A program made the translations under genes and the position numbers. The notes beneath the pieces are model-generated. The model was given only the letters and a program-made list of their open reading frames with translations. It was not told where the DNA came from and made no database searches. This document shows, in pieces, positions 12,334 to 25,719 of a stretch of DNA of 64,000 nt. The stretch is from Sclerotinia nivalis. Lineage: Eukaryota; Ascomycota; Leotiomycetes; Helotiales; Sclerotiniaceae. How positions within the stretch are numbered: position 1 is the stretch's first letter; each line of letters begins with the position of its first letter. The stretch lies in contig JAPEIS010000010.1 of assembly GCA_029531795.1 (NCBI GenBank), forward strand, positions 124,001-188,000. The letters are read 5' to 3'.

Positions 12334-13710
12334 TAGTACTTGCGCACAGATAATGGCCGGCCGGATTTCACCCGGAATTATTTATCAATATCATTCTATT
12401 CAATCTTATTTATTAAATCAACGTTTTATTATTTTAATATAAAATTTTGATATATTTGAGATCTATATATATATTTTAATAATATAAAAAAATTATATTA
12501 TTATCTTACTTTAAATCTTCAATATTTAGTATACCAATTATCAATTGTAATATAGGCCTTTATTCTATTTGATATACTAACCCTCAATTTTTTGAATAAT
12601 CTATTATCTAATATATCTCAAACTGTCTATAAAACACTCTTCAATCTTTGTTTAGTATATTCTAAAATGCTTTTATCTATAACAATATCAAAAAACATCT
12701 TAAAAACATATACTTTTAAATACTACTAAATATATTCTATAGAATTCAGATCGAAATTATAAGAAGGCCAATCTTGAACTAATAGAATACCCTTCTTTCG
12801 AAACTATACTTTTACTTTGCAAATAGTATATATAGGAGTATTATCTTGTATAAATTGATACCCTGAATCCAATTCTTCGAAAATAGGTTCGATTTCTGTA
12901 TCAAACATTTCCAAATATGAATTAATATTATACCCAAACTTTTTGGATTCAAAATCTCTATTCATAATATAGAGATTGCTTCTTTCAGTATTACAAAAGT
13001 CTCCCCAAACTATAATCTTTATATTCTTCTTTGAAGAATATATTTGAACTATATTCCGATCCCATTTTTGAAAGAAAAAACGAAAGACCCATTTCTACTT
13101 TTTACCCTACCTCTGTTCTATAAAGTACTCATCCGATTAAAAGATTAAACCTCATTCCTCCACTATAAAGCCTCTCTACACTAAATACTATACAAGTTAT
13201 TTAAATGTATATTCTAATATAAGTTCAAGTCTCTTTCTAACTCTTCAATTGTCTATTCCATATATATGGAAGATCCTCTTGATAGTATCCCTTTTACAAT
13301 CAAACCTATAAACTATAATAGTTTCCTGATAGATCGATTTGGGTTATAAACGTATATACCGTATCACTATACATTCGTCTCTTTCTGAATAACATTTTTG
13401 TTAGGGTTTTTTGAATAAGGATTTGCCTTCATTGTGCAATTGATTCATCTTAATAGTGTTATATATAATAATACAGACTATTCAAAATCATTTGCAATTT
13501 TAGTGGATCCTGCACTTTCTGAAGCTTTCCCAATAATTCTACTACGATCATATGGGCTAAGATGCTTTTGAGGAACATTATTATTATCAATTGATCTTAA
13601 TGGAGTGCGTTGTAATGGTATAATTAATAAATAGAATATAGGTTGTAGGAATGAAACGCGTAAAAATTTATATTTACGCGTTTTCGGCCATTATCAGTGC
13701 ACGGTTACTG
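12334..13710 (-). mobile_element. Tc1/mariner DNA transposon, RIP-degraded
   Basis: A 1377-bp element flanked by TA dinucleotides (12332-12333 and 13711-13712). Its ends form inverted repeats of about 26 bp: the right end read inward is CAGTAACCGTGCACTGATAA and the left is the same with RIP-type changes (TAGTACTTGCGCACAGATAA). On the minus strand the transposase C-terminal half is readable: FIQDNTPIYTICKVKVWF, then QDWPSYNFDLNSIEY, which are the second and third catalytic regions of Tc1/mariner transposases. Stops are present. The element lies between gypsy remnants F and G. Confidence 0.88.
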
Positions 13711-13823
13711 TAAAACCCTTACTTTCATTAACCAAATTCATTACTAGATATAAATAGAATTTATATACCAATCTTTAACAAATAGAAAAAGAATTCAAAG
13801 AAAACTCGTTTATAGAATAATTC

Positions 13824-15300
13824 TTGCTTCCTTTCGATGATATCAAAAACGATTTTATATTTTCCAAAAGAATTAAACCGATTAATCGTTCTATTTTTCT
13901 GAATAAACTATTTTCTGAATATTATCAACCAAACTATCTATTCCAAATTATTATCGATATTACTACAATCTCCGTTGAAACTTTCAAAATATATAATCGT
14001 CACTACAATAATACCATTTTTTCTATCAGCATTCACAAAATCAATATTGTATTAAAGGATCGAATAAAGAATACCAATAATGAAGAACTTTAAGAATTAT
14101 TCTAAAGAGTTCTTCAAATATATCACAAATATCTCGATATCTTTTCAAAAAAGGAATTTGATAAATTACTTTAATATACAATATACGATTATAAAATCGA
14201 AATTCCATCAGATACCCAATTCAGAATTAACTCCATTTACAATATATCCTCGAAAGAACTTTTAATTGTTAAGGAATACTTTATCGATAATCTCAAAAAG
14301 AATTTCATTGAAATTAACTCCTTTTCATTTATTATATTAATATTCTTCGTTTCCAAATTGAATAGTAACTTACATTTTTGTATCGGTTTTCGACAATTCA
14401 ATACTATTACTAAAAGAAATGAATATCCTTTATCATTGATCAATAAAACCTTAGCATATATCTCAAAATCTAAAATATTCACGAAATTAGATATTCGACA
14501 AACATTCCATCGAATTTGTATACATCCCGACTCCGAAGATTTGATTACATTCCGAATACGATACAGAATATATAAATACAAAATCTTATTTTTCGAATTG
14601 ACTAATACTTTTGCTATTTATCAATATTATATAACTAATATTCTTTTCGATCTTTTAAATATAATCTATATAGCTTACCTGAACGATATTTTGATCTACT
14701 CCAAAAACGAAACAGAATACGAAATACATATATTACAAGTTCTTGATCACCTCTATAAAACTTAATTACAGATTAATATCAATAAATATAAATTTAATAT
14801 CAAAAGGATTAAATATTTTGGATTCATTATCTCTATAGAAAAAATAGAAATAGATTTAGAAAAAATTGAAATTATAAAGAAATGAAAAACTTTTATAAAT
14901 ATTAAAGGAATATAATCCTTTTTAGGATTTTATAACTTTTACAGATATTTTATTCAAGATTTTGAACGAATCGCCCGTTCATTTATCAATCTGACAAAGA
15001 AAGACTCTTTATATATATAAAACAGCAATTATATCATTATCTTCAATCGTTTTAAACAAATGATACTTCAAACCTTTATCCTAAAACATTATCAATCACA
15101 TCTACAAACTATAATCGAAATCGATACTTCAAACAATATTATCGAAGGAATACTCTTTTAGTTGTACAACGATAATCAATAATATTCTATTGTTTTCTTT
15201 ATCAAAACAATATTTTCGATAGAAATGAATTATATAATATTCGATAAAGAGATATTTGCTATTATTAAAGTTTTCAAAGCTTGAAGAATAGAATTCATTA
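13824..15300 (+). pseudogene. Gypsy G reverse transcriptase/RNase H remnant
   Basis: 14358-14765 reads FCIGFRQFNTITKRNEYPLS, FTKLDIRQTFHRICI and YKILFFELTNTFAIYQYYI, all gypsy RT motifs. The catalytic box near 14675-14700 is YLND instead of YLDD, a single G-to-A change. Upstream, 13824-14265 would be the protease-to-RT linker (YHNTIF-like and FSKKEF segments). RNase H sequence follows to about 15300 (EIDTSNNIIEG, then KEIFAIIK). Confidence 0.78.
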
Positions 15301-15692
15301 AATCCCTTTATTGTATAAAAGTTATAATAGACTATAAAACCTTAGAATACTTTATAATAAAGAAAACATTAAATCAATAACAGACTAGATAATTTGAAGT
15401 CCTAGTAAACTTTTGATTCGAAATATTATACTGAACAAAAGTTAATAATACAATAGCAAATGTATTTAGCTATTGCAATCAGAAAATAAAAATATAGGAA
15501 ATGTTATATTTTAAACAATATACTCAAATTTTATTTCTATCAGAAGTTTTTAACAAAAGGATATTAAACGAATTCAATATAAAGGAAAAAGAGGTAGTTA
15601 TAATTCTAGTTATTGAAATGGAAGAATTAGATCTTGTAAATTGTATTTTACAAGCTAACCGTATACACCCATCGATATAATCAGAACGCAAT

Positions 15693-16008
15693 TTGGTAGT
15701 TAATTTGAAAAAAGGATATTCAATATACAATAGTTTATTATTTTACAAAGACCGATTGGTTATACCCGATATAGATGACCTTTGTATTAGCCTTATAGAA
15801 GAAGCCTATACCCAGATCTCTTCAACTCATTTTAGTAAAACCAAGACGAAGTTGATTATAAAGAAGCGGTACTTTTGGAAGGGAATGATCGATTATATCG
15901 ATCAGTATATCGACAATTGTACCACTTGCTACAATTATCATGTCCCAAGAGACCGAACGCCTGGTTTTATGACGATAGTCTTAATTCAAGGCATAATAGA
16001 ATGAATCA
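15693..16008 (+). pseudogene. Gypsy G integrase zinc domain
   Basis: The stretch contains the H2C2 zinc-binding domain: SSTHFSKTKTKLIIKKRYFW, then DNCTTCYNYHVPRDRTPGF. The CTTC pair and the preceding His fit the HHCC pattern. It ends at about 16008, before the integrase core. The flank to 16095 shows no further motif. Confidence 0.78.
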
Positions 16009-16209
16009 ATTAATCTATGCTAGAGAATAACAAACTGTTGTACCAAAGATAATGAAGTTGAGCCTTTTATAGTCTCCTCGAAGGGGACTAAAACCTAAGC
16101 GAATACAGGGTGAAATAAATGATCCCTTCGGAAGGGATCAAAGAACAAAATAAAGAATGGCCTAGGGCATTAATACAGGATCGTCACACTACTACGACTT
16201 CGCCCTCGA

Positions 16210-16372
16210 TATCACGGTGAGGGAAAAGGTATGTGTAGAGTTGATTTATAGTTGTACTACGAGGAGAGGAAGAAGGTCAAGAAGGTGATCTGATTATATA
16301 GAAGTGAGTGTATATATATATGCCTAAGGTACATATGATTATGTACAGATGAAGGGGGATGAACTCATAATA
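16210..16372 (-). repeat. 3' LTR of element C
   Basis: 163 bp. The final bases read ATAATA where the family consensus reads GTAACA, a RIP-type change of the terminal dinucleotides. The TSD CTCGA precedes it. Confidence 0.9.
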
Positions 16373-16402
16373 GTACTCCTTTTTCAAGAAACCTATTTGA
16401 TC

Positions 16403-19400
16403 TCAAATGGGTATTAAAAAATAAAGAAAAATAAAGAAAAAACATAGATTCTTTTCTTTAATTAAATCCTCGAACAAAAATATATGGTATTCTTTAATAA
16501 TGTGATATCCCTTAATATACGATATCCCAAATACTATATTCTTTATTGCAATAATATATAATATATCTTTAGACGAAACAAACTGTTTTAGTATAAATGA
16601 ATCTTTGTAAAGTAAGTATAGCAATTGTACTATGTAATTCCAATTGCAAATTCTGTGATTTCGGTTACAATATAGCAATGTCGAGATGTTTTAGAACCCA
16701 AACTGGTAGCCTTGGCTTCTCTGGGTAAAGATGATGATATTCAATAAGAATCTTTTCGTTATCCTTTAAATCATTAACTGATTGCCAAATTGATGTATAG
16801 TATTTCTATTTGACCAAATAATGATAGCCATTTTCATTGTGATTATCTAGAACTCCTTCAAATATCCATTTTTGAACAAACTCATCCTCATCATTGTTCT
16901 ACTCCAAAATTTTGTTCTATATAATCAAGGACTCTGATTTGTTAATCGTTGTTTGAACCGGAAAGTGGGGATTAATATAAACTGGAAATAAAAGAGAATA
17001 ATAGAAAATAAAGAAGATTTTAATGTTTTCAAATAATTGAATAAGATAAGTATAAGGATAAATTTTGATAATTTTGTAAAAGCCGATTTATTTATTATCT
17101 AGTTTTTTTGTTTTATATAAGGTTTTTATATTTTTGGTATTAATGTAGATTTTTTGGTTAATTATATAGCGAAATGAATCAAAACAATAATGATTAGTAT
17201 AATTCTTATAAATAGTAATTATTTGTTGTATAAAAATGTGAAGTTGTTTTAAGATATATTTCATACAATTTGTAGTTCGATTATTTTTAAAGAATTCCTG
17301 TTTTTGTATTAGAATTATATTCGATGGATAAAGTTTATTAGATTTAATATCTAGATATAGGTTAAAGCTATAATTAGCGAAGAAGAGCGAACAATCAATC
17401 GTTTCAGAAATTATATTATTGAATATAAATTCGATTAAAGATAGTCAATTCAATTAATCATTTTGATAATAGTTAACAAAAGTTTATAAATATTACTTCA
17501 GAATCGAATTAATATATTTAATCTGATTATCTATTTGAAGATGAAAAACTGAAGAATGTTTTAAGGTAATTCTCAATCGTTCCGAAAGTTATGATCAGAA
17601 TTCTGATACAAATTGTATTCCTCAATTGGAAATGATATTGTCTAGAAGTTTATGAAATGTATAAATACAATTGATGAAAGTATCGATTAGTTTTTCTATT
17701 GTTAGTATATATATATTGATGAAATGTTTCATTTTGATTAGTTTGTAGATTATTATCAAGATATATTTATAGATAGAATTGTAACAAGTATAATTTGAAA
17801 ACAATATAATATAATCGATTAAGATATCAGATTATATACGAAAAGGAACAAATAGCGGTTTCAAAAATCCGGGAGGTATCGATTTAAATGATTTGATACG
17901 AATACAAAGTTTGCAGATCTTTATATAGAATACAATTTCCAAATGTATATTAGACTATCAATATATACAAAAAACAAGATCGATTGTTTTAGTTCAATCA
18001 AGATGATTAGCAAAACTAGAAGAATGAATCTGATAAATAATTTGGAGTTTGAGTTTATCGTTTAGTAGAATCCAAAGTTTATTTCGATAATAAATTCTAT
18101 TATTTTGAATTGAACAATTCTATATAACGATTTGAAGAGTTTTATAATACTCCTTTGGTTATTTAATTATCGATGGATCATTAAAAGTAGAGATAAATTG
18201 ATCTATGATATCAGATCTAGTATATATTGTATCGATTAGGGTATTAATTGGTTAATCGTAAAGTGGTATTATTGTTTTTATTGATACTAAATTGATATAT
18301 TTAATCAAATTCTTATAAAGATCGATATCAAAATGATTTTGAGGAAAGATAATGCGTTTTCGATTTTTTAGATATTTATTGTTTGAGTTAGAGTGATATA
18401 GTCGATCTTTGTGTTTTCTGTTGAATGTATTTGATCGAATAGCTTTGTTTTCTGATTGATAAATTATACAGAAATTATATTGAGATAGAAATTCGGATTA
18501 TTGTATTTGCTATTGATTGAAGGCTTTTATAGTTATAAAATACTCGAGGTTCTTATGATCAATGAGAATCTCGAATTCCTTTTGTGAATCTTGAAGTTCT
18601 AGATGTTATTCTTTTATTGTTTTGATAATAGCAAGTAGTTTCTTATTGTAGATTTTATAATTGTATTCTGTTATTGTATATTTAGATAAAAAGTAAACGA
18701 TTGGATGTAAAACGTTATTATTATTATATTGTAAAAGAACTCTTTTTGAGATTTAATCGGAAGTATTGATTTCCAAAACAGTTTTCTGTTTATAGTTGAA
18801 GTATATTAAAACTAGTATTGTTGTAAAAGTTCTTTTTAAAATATCAAAAGTTTTTGTATAATCTATAATTCATTTTTATGTAATGTTTTTTTATAAAAGA
18901 TTATTGAAAGAATAATAAATCTTTGAAAAATCTTTTATAAAACATTAATAGAAGTTAACGAAACCAAGAAATCGTTGTAAATCTTTTATATACAAAGGCA
19001 ATTTTCAAGATATGATAATTGTGATCTTTTCTTGATCTATTTCGATACTTTTGATTGTAATGATAAGATCTAGATATTTTGTTTTTGTAATTTCGAATTT
19101 GTATTTGTTAATATCAATTTGTAATCCAATATCTATTAACTTTTGAATTATTTAACGAATATGCTTTTTATGCTTTACAGAATTATCAGAGTAGATTAAG
19201 ATATTATCGAGATATATAGTATAATATTTGTTCAATTTGTTGAAAAGTGTATGATTAATATAATATTGAAATAATGTAGATATATTGTAAAGGCCGAAAA
19301 ATATAATTAGAGATTCAAAAAGATTAAAACAAATGATGAATATAGTTTTCTATTTATTTCTTTCGATAATTCGTAATTTATTGAATATTACAATAATATC

Positions 19401-19568
19401 AAATTTGGTATAAATTTTTGTATTGCAGAGAATATTCAGTATTTCGTAAACAATAGATAATGGATAGCGATTCTTTATAATAATGTTATTGAGTCCTCGA
19501 TAATTTTGATAGATACAGACCCTTTTTTCAGATTTGATAACCAATAACAAAGAAGAGATATATTGCAA
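16403..19568 (-). pseudogene. Element C pol remnant (RT, RNase H, integrase, tail)
   Basis: The minus-strand pol region aligns block by block with element A. RT fragment 19568-19350 reads VCIYQNYRGLNNIIIKNRYP. The YLDD region near 19230-19200 is decayed. RNase H lies near 18780-18600, the integrase zinc domain near 18100-17850, the integrase core near 17804-17622 (KYILIIIYKLIKMKHFINI), and the C-terminal tail at 16678-16403. Stops are dense, so only short open pieces remain. The coding order is intact, and no domain is missing. Confidence 0.72.
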
Positions 19569-20783
19569 TCTTGATTCTTGAATAAACTCTTTAAAGAGAT
19601 TATCATTGAGTTATTTGTATATTATTATTAATTCCATTAACGATAAAGGATGGTTTTTGAAATAAAGTAGTTTTTTATTAGATATCAATTCAATTTTGTA
19701 GTCTCAAATTCGATAAGATAGTAATCTATTTGTATAATATAGAAGAAAGGCAGAAAGTTTATTTTATAATTATATAGAGAGCTTTTATTGTATTTGATTA
19801 TTACTAAAGAAAGATTTACTGGTTAAAAATTTGTCGATATTAATTTCAGAGATCTTCTGTAGATGGAGTAGCTTATAGCAATCATATACAAAATTATAAA
19901 ATTGCAATAAAATTTTAGAAAGTATTTCTATTATATTACCCTGCCTTTATAAAATCAATCGAAAATCCTTTTCTATGAATATCAGGAATAATATAGTTTA
20001 TTGTAAATGATTTTGTTCAATAGTTTTCTATACAATATTCAATTTATTCTATATCAATTGAATAATCCGAATGTTATTTTGTTGGTAGAATGAGATAAAG
20101 CTAAAAGTTTACAATCAACAAATGTTATCCATATTTGAATTTGTATCCTTGTAAATAGGTATAAGGAGTTCTTTAATAGAAAGCAAAAGTAAACGGTTTT
20201 TTGGATTGTGAATAAGGCGATATCGATTTGCAATTTTCAAAATCGATTTTGGATATAGACAATTGGGAATCATCTATATTTGATTATTTGATTCCTTGTA
20301 GTGCTTTGTTCGATAATGATTCATATCAGATGTCAAATCTTGTTGAAAGTCGAGGTTAATAGAAGAATTGTTAGATTGTAATATATAATCTTTGTTTGGT
20401 ATTTCTTCGATAAAGGGTTTTTTATAAGAAGCTTTTTTAAAAGCAGAAAATGTTTGAATAAATAGAGAATCGATATCATCTTTTGGATAATTTTCGATAT
20501 AAAAATAGTAATACTTATAATCCGTATATTTAGTTTTTATATTAAGATTAGTAAGGAATTTATTTAAAGATTTGATAGTATCGATAATCTATTGTGGGGT
20601 AATTTTTGTTAGATTTTTTTATTCTTTGGTTAGAAATGAGATTGTTGGTGTATTAATTGGTTCTAAATTATGATATATTGAACAATTGGAAATATAATAG
20701 TTTGAAGAGAATATTAAATTCATTTCTGTTCAATTGATAATAGGATTGTAGTATTGCAATTATGGTAAATCAAAGATTATCGA

Positions 20784-20996
20784 TATCACAGAGGCAACAG
20801 ACAGGACAACAGGAATCACTTTTATTAATAAGACGTAGCTCGAAGAGCTACGTTTCTATAGAAGGAACGGTTCCTTAAATACATTTATGTGTAGCGCTAG
20901 CCCCGACCGGGGCTAGCCTACACTTATCCGAGGTCCGACTCCTATGGGTCGGAACCCGAGCGGTCTCCGTATACCATATACGGGGACCCCGTGACA
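20784..20996 (-). repeat. Solo LTR (213 bp) inside element C
   Basis: Starts TATCACAGAG and ends CCCGTGACA on the plus strand, flanked by a perfect TSD ATCGA (20779-20783 and 20997-21001). Its first ~90 bases resemble the LTRs of element D, and the middle differs, so it is a subfamily of that LTR. It is markedly richer in GC than its host and shows little RIP. It consists largely of hairpins: ACGTAGCTC/GAGCTACGT, GCTAGCCCCG/CGGGGCTAGC and an arm pair around TATACGG near 20965-20990. Confidence 0.9.
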
Positions 20997-21060
20997 ATCG
21001 ATGTCTTTGATGAAAATTGAATAATATAAAAAGATTAATATTTATGATGATTTTTTATAG

Positions 21061-22750
21061 TGATTTCCATTACAAAATATTCTGTAATTCTATTGACGAT
21101 TTTTCTATCGGTAAATCGAAGTTTGCAAAGAAAAGATAAGAATTGTATTTCGATATTGTATTTGAAAATAAAAGAATAATTAGTGAAAACTTTCCTAGAG
21201 TATCTATTATCAATGAAATTTGTAATAGTAAAAGGGTTTTCATATATAAGGAATATAATGATTTTAATAAGTAGAGATTTGTTATTTATAGAATTAAATT
21301 ATAATAACTTATATTTATCTATTCCTCGATTTACCTTTTTACTTTTAGTATTCCTTTACGAACGATTTTTCGTAAAGATTAGTCTTTTCTTTATTCGGGA
21401 CTTTCCTTAACTGAACCAAATATAAAAACAATCTTTTCTGATTCGATATAGTTTTGCTATTGTATTTGATTCAAATATTGTTGGTTTTGTATTCAATTAC
21501 CAATATATCCTTTTCGAAATCCATTGCGATTATTATTAGATCTATTGATGTTTCGGAAAGTCGGGGTGACAGTATATTGAATAGGGATCAGATTAGTTAA
21601 AGCGATAACGTTATAATTGAAAAAGGCATTAACAAAAGCTTATTTGCTGGAAAGAAGATTACTATTGATATTATAAATGGTGTAACAATCAATTTGAAGA
21701 TAGCTGATCCTATTACAACAATTACAAGAAATTATAGGATTAAATTTCTTTTTCTTATTTTGTTGATTCTTTTGTTGTTGTCCCTTTTGCTTTATTATAT
21801 CGAGATCTATAAGATTATTATTATTAGTAATAGATATATTATTAGAATTTTTGTTATAATATTTAGTGTTATAAAGATTCTGATTTCAAGTAAAGAATTT
21901 CTTTTGCTAATCATCAATATCATTAATAGCACAGAAGTTCGAATTACCAATAACCAAAATTCGGAAAGGGATAATAACCTTTTGCTTCATTGCATTAACA
22001 ATCTTGCAATCAGATTTATAATAAAAGTTAGTTAGATAAAACAATATAAAGAAGAAAGCCGAAAAGGACTTTTTTGAATTCATAGAAAGTTTATCGAATT
22101 TGAACGAAGCTTCTCTTTCAATATCTACAAAGATATATAATTTATTCAATTTGATTAAAAACAAAGTAGCAAAATCGAAACAAATACGATCGTTAACAAA
22201 TCTAGTAATATTTGTAATGTGCTTTTGTTGTATTTGATTATCGAAAAGATTAATAGTGTAATTAATCTTCTTTTGTTTGAAGATAAAGAATTGTAAATCG
22301 ATTATTTAATAGAATTACAAGTTCAATTTTTAGAATTGATAATTCTTTTAATAAACAAGAATATTAGATCTTTTGTTTTTAAAAACAGATAGGTCTTTCT
22401 GAGTTTGATAGAAAATGATTGGTTTCTGGTTAGTAACAATACTATTGATGTTTAGCTGAACTTGTTTGTCGATCAAAATACGAAGAAGTCTGATGTTTTC
22501 CGTTTTGTATTCTTTGATTTTATTTGTTTGGGTAGTGATATGGATAGTTTGAATAGTAAAGCGATCTTCGATGATAGAGAAAATATGATTCAGATAAGTA
22601 GTTTGTTTGTTAGGATTGGTAGTGAGGTTTAGTATTACCGGAGTATTCAATTCTGTTAGAATTTATATAATAGTAGATTATTGATCGAAGATTTGTTGAA
22701 TTCCGGTATGAATTCCTTTGATAGAAGTAGAAGTTGTATTATTAGCAAAT
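21061..22750 (-). pseudogene. Element C gag and protease remnant
   Basis: 22164-21907 repeats the gag block seen in element A (LNKLYIFVDIEREASFKFDK, then MKQKVIIPFRILVIGNSN). Further gag sequence is on the minus strand up to about 22750. The protease-like piece near 21250-21080 matches 9362-9132 of element A. The frames are broken by many stops. Assignment rests on alignment with the sister elements. Confidence 0.55.
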
Positions 22751-23136
22751 GTAGAATCAGAAATCATTGTAAAAAGAATTACAATTGTACAAAAGTAATC
22801 GATAGAGAAATTACAATTGTATAAAAGCAATCAATAAAGAAAATACAATTATATAAAAACAATATATATACAAAATGTAATCATACAAAAGCAATCAAAA
22901 ATAGATACAGAAGTTTGCGAATAAGTATAATCATATAGAAGTAATTAGAGATTAGAAGTTATACAAAAGTGAATAAAAAAAGTTATACAAAAGTAGATAA
23001 GAAACGCAACTGTATAAAAACAGGCGAATTATGATGGTACAAAAGCAATCGAAAACAAATACAGAAGTCTATAGATGATTTAGCAAGGCCAAATCACTTC
23101 GTAAAGTGATAGAGCCTTTGAAAGGGTAGTACAAAC

Positions 23137-23299
23137 TATTACGATAAAGGAAAAGATATATATAGGATTGATCTATAATTGTACTACAAAGAAAGGAAGA
23201 AGATCAAGGAGGTGATCTGATTATATAGAAGTGAGTGTATATATATATGTTTAAGGCATATATGATTATATGCAGGTGAAGGGGGATGAACCCGTAACA
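23137..23299 (-). repeat. 5' LTR of element C
   Basis: 163-bp LTR, starting TATTACGATAAAGG (family consensus TATCACGGTGAGGG, so RIP-changed) and ending CCCGTAACA. The TSD CTCGA follows at 23300-23304. Confidence 0.9.
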
Positions 23300-23622
23300 C
23301 TCGAATAACCCCACCAATAATCGTTCCTTTCCTTCCGCCTCTCCCCCTTTAAAGTCTAATACACCAATAGCCTCAAAGCAAAAGGAAAACACTGTCCACT
23401 ACTCTCCCCACAAAAAGAACTCCCAAATATCCGATACAAAAAGTTAAAAAGAAAACTTAAAAGCAAATCAATTTTCTTTAAAGGAAAGATAATATAACAA
23501 TCCTGTATTAATATCTTAAACCATTCTTTATTTTGTTCTTTGATCCCTTCCGAAAGGATCATTTATTTCACTCTATATTCGCTTAATTAATCGATTAACT
23601 GATAAAATTATACTTGAATCTC

Positions 23623-23859
23623 TATCACGGAGGCAGCAGACAGGATAACAGAAATCACTTTTATTGATAAGACGTAGCTCGAAGAGCTACGTTTCTACAG
23701 AAGGAACGTTTCCTTTAAATACATTTGTGTGTACTAAGGCTTCGAGCCTTAACGCTCTTACAGGGTACGATCACCGAACGTACTCCGCTCGGTGTTGGAT
23801 CGGATAGGTGAAGTCTATTAAAAGGGCTGGTCCAATAGCCCGGCCCTGATCTCGTAATA
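23623..23859 (-). repeat. 3' LTR of element D
   Basis: 237-bp LTR, TATCACGGAGG to CTCGTAATA on the plus strand. It contains the hairpin ACGTAGCTC/GAGCTACGT near 23670-23690 and GC-rich inverted repeats further on. Its 3' half has RIP-type changes compared with 29180-29416. Confidence 0.9.
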
Positions 23860-23884
23860 GTATTCTCCTTTTTAAGGCCGAACT

Positions 23885-24321
23885 TTGTTGAGGCAATTAT
23901 AAGGGCCAGGTTTATCCGAATACCTTCGATGGTAATTCTGGATCAGCTCTCGAATGTTGTTTAGGTAATCAGTAAACTCTTCGATTGGTTTGTTGTAATC
24001 GATCTATCGGATAGTATATTTCAGGTAGGGGTTATCGCAATCGCAATGCTTTCAATGGGAATTCAGAATTTCCTTTATCTCGAATTATTCGATTCCTTTG
24101 ATTTCAATAGGAGAAGGGGGCGGATTGTATTGATCAGGGATAGGATCGTTATGAATAGGGTATAATAAGTTCATATAGAATACAAAATGATTTTTCATCG
24201 AGATAGGTAATTCGAGTTTGTAAGTGTATGTGTTTATAATTCGCAAGATTCGGAATGGGTCTAGATTCTTCCAATCTAGTTTCTTTTGGGGTTTTAGAGT
24301 CTTGATATTTTTGGCGTTCAA
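23885..24321 (-). pseudogene. Element D integrase C-terminus and chromodomain
   Basis: 24321-24085 covers the integrase C-terminal domain (KNLDPFRILRI, LPISMKNHFVFYMNLL). Directly downstream on the minus strand, broken by stops, comes EILNSH, YLKYTIR and finally NYHRRYSDKPGPYN near 23930-23900, matching the chromodomain-plus-tail end of fungal chromoviruses. The expected aromatic cage residues cannot all be confirmed. Confidence 0.65.
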
Positions 24322-25071
24322 TCAAATCAAATCATTAGGATTGTAATAATGAATAGGAGTATAATAGATATCGGTATTCTTTGTATAGCAAATTTGACTA
24401 ACGATCAATTCGATTTTCAGATACTCAACAATCAGGGACATTTTCTTGACAAACTCTTCGGCATCCCGGATACCAGAGTGGTTAATAATAATGGATGGTT
24501 CAAACTCTATATACGGATAATAATTATAATTCGCAAAGAACGGGATTAGATAGGAATTTTCAGATCAAACAGAATTGATTGAAAATTCAACAATCGATAA
24601 TCATTCGGATCAATCGTTCTATAAATACGAAATGTATGATTAGAGATATTGTTCAAGTATAGCATTTGCTTTTTCAGTTTGCCTATCGATTTCTGGATAG
24701 TAGATTATCGATAGTTTCGATATTATATTCAAGTGTTTACAAATATATTTCCAGAAATCAGATATGAATTGAACATCACGATCGAATATAATTGTTGATG
24801 GTAGGTTGTACAGCTTTCAGATATACTTTAAGAACAAGCGGGCTATTTTTTCGGAATTACAAGTATTGTAATAAAGCAGGAAATACTTCATTTTAGTTAA
24901 TCGGTCGATTATTATGAATATCGTATTGTAACCAAAACTTTTCGGGAAGTGTATTATGAAATCAATCGATATATCCCTTTATGCTTGTTGAAGGATCGAA
25001 AGCAAATGGAAAATATCTTTTTGTTCTTTACAATTTGATACTGCTTAATGACAATTATAACAATTATATAT

Positions 25072-25719
25072 TCAACAGTTGATATAGTTATAATATCCAG
25101 GCCAATAATAATTTCGGGATAGAAACTCGAAGGTGCGAGTATGGTGCGGGTGATCTGTAGCAGGGGAGTTGTAGATCAGGCAAAGCAATTCAACTTTCAG
25201 GTTATCGTGATCAGGAACGAAAAGCTTCCCGCGATAATATAGCAGGTTATTATTCTCGGTACATTCGGACAGGGTAATACAGGGATGCTTGGATGCTTTT
25301 TCTATCAAGGCTTTCAGAATAGATGCAGGTATAGGGTCGGATATATATACTTTAACAAATAGAGTTTTCAATTCCTCCGATAGTTCGAATAGTAGATTGG
25401 GGATTACAACGGGTGTCGAGGGTTGATCAGGCAAAGCAATAAAAATAGACAATAGTTTAAGGATCGATAAAGCTTTGAAGATAAACAGAACATCAGAAGT
25501 GGGCAGGAAACCAAAGACGAACAGAATAGATCTAAGGGCTGGACGAATTGAATCAGGTTCTTTCGACGATCGATGGGATTGATTACAGATAATGATCGCA
25601 AAACGAATTCTTTTCTTTGGGGAATTTATCAGATCAAACGAGATAAGTATAAGCGAAACAGATACGAAAGCAGAAATGAATACAAAAAACAAAACAGAAT
25701 CAAGGTTTTCTGATTTCAA
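25072..25719 (-). pseudogene. Element D integrase zinc domain and linker
   Basis: The last third is the H2C2 domain: LLYYRGKLFVPDHDNLKVEL, then HPHHTRTFEFLSRNYYWPG with the His residues in place. The first two thirds are a low-complexity linker between RNase H and integrase. The integrase core on 25070-24330 is broken by stops. Confidence 0.75.

Larger units (their letters stand above)
13713..16095 (+). mobile_element. Ty3/gypsy remnant G
   Basis: Plus-strand protease-end, RT, RNase H and integrase zinc domain of a gypsy element, in order. It differs in sequence from remnant F, and the polyprotein restarts after the Tc1 element, so F and G are separate elements rather than one. No LTR was recognised. 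It ends near 16010-16095 in the integrase, where the MITE sits. Stops and frameshifts are frequent. Confidence 0.75.
16210..23299 (-). mobile_element. Full-length chromovirus C (Ty3/gypsy), nested in MITE
   Basis: 7090 bp with 163-bp LTRs and a perfect 5-bp TSD CTCGA (16205-16209 and 23300-23304). It has the same family and orientation as element A, and minus-strand blocks align all along, but it is much more mutated. A 213-bp solo LTR from another family (20784-20996) interrupts it between the protease and the pre-RT region; without that insertion and its TSD copy it is 6872 bp, close to A. Confidence 0.92.
16098..23583. mobile_element. 391-bp MITE with 84-bp TIRs, split by element C
   Basis: Left arm 16098-16181 and right arm 23500-23583 are inverted copies over 84 bp, differing only at a few C/T or G/A sites. 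TA dinucleotides flank both ends (16096-16097, 23584-23585), suggesting a Tc1/mariner or related source. Removing element C and one copy of its TSD leaves 391 bp with a non-coding centre of about 220 bp. Each arm contains the small hairpin GATCCCTTCGGAAGGGATC. No transposase is present. Confidence 0.8.

Noticed and set aside
3440..16095. Gypsy remnants F and G as one element split by the Tc1 transposon
   Set aside because: F already reaches the integrase core before the Tc1 element, and G starts again with protease and RT of a different sequence.
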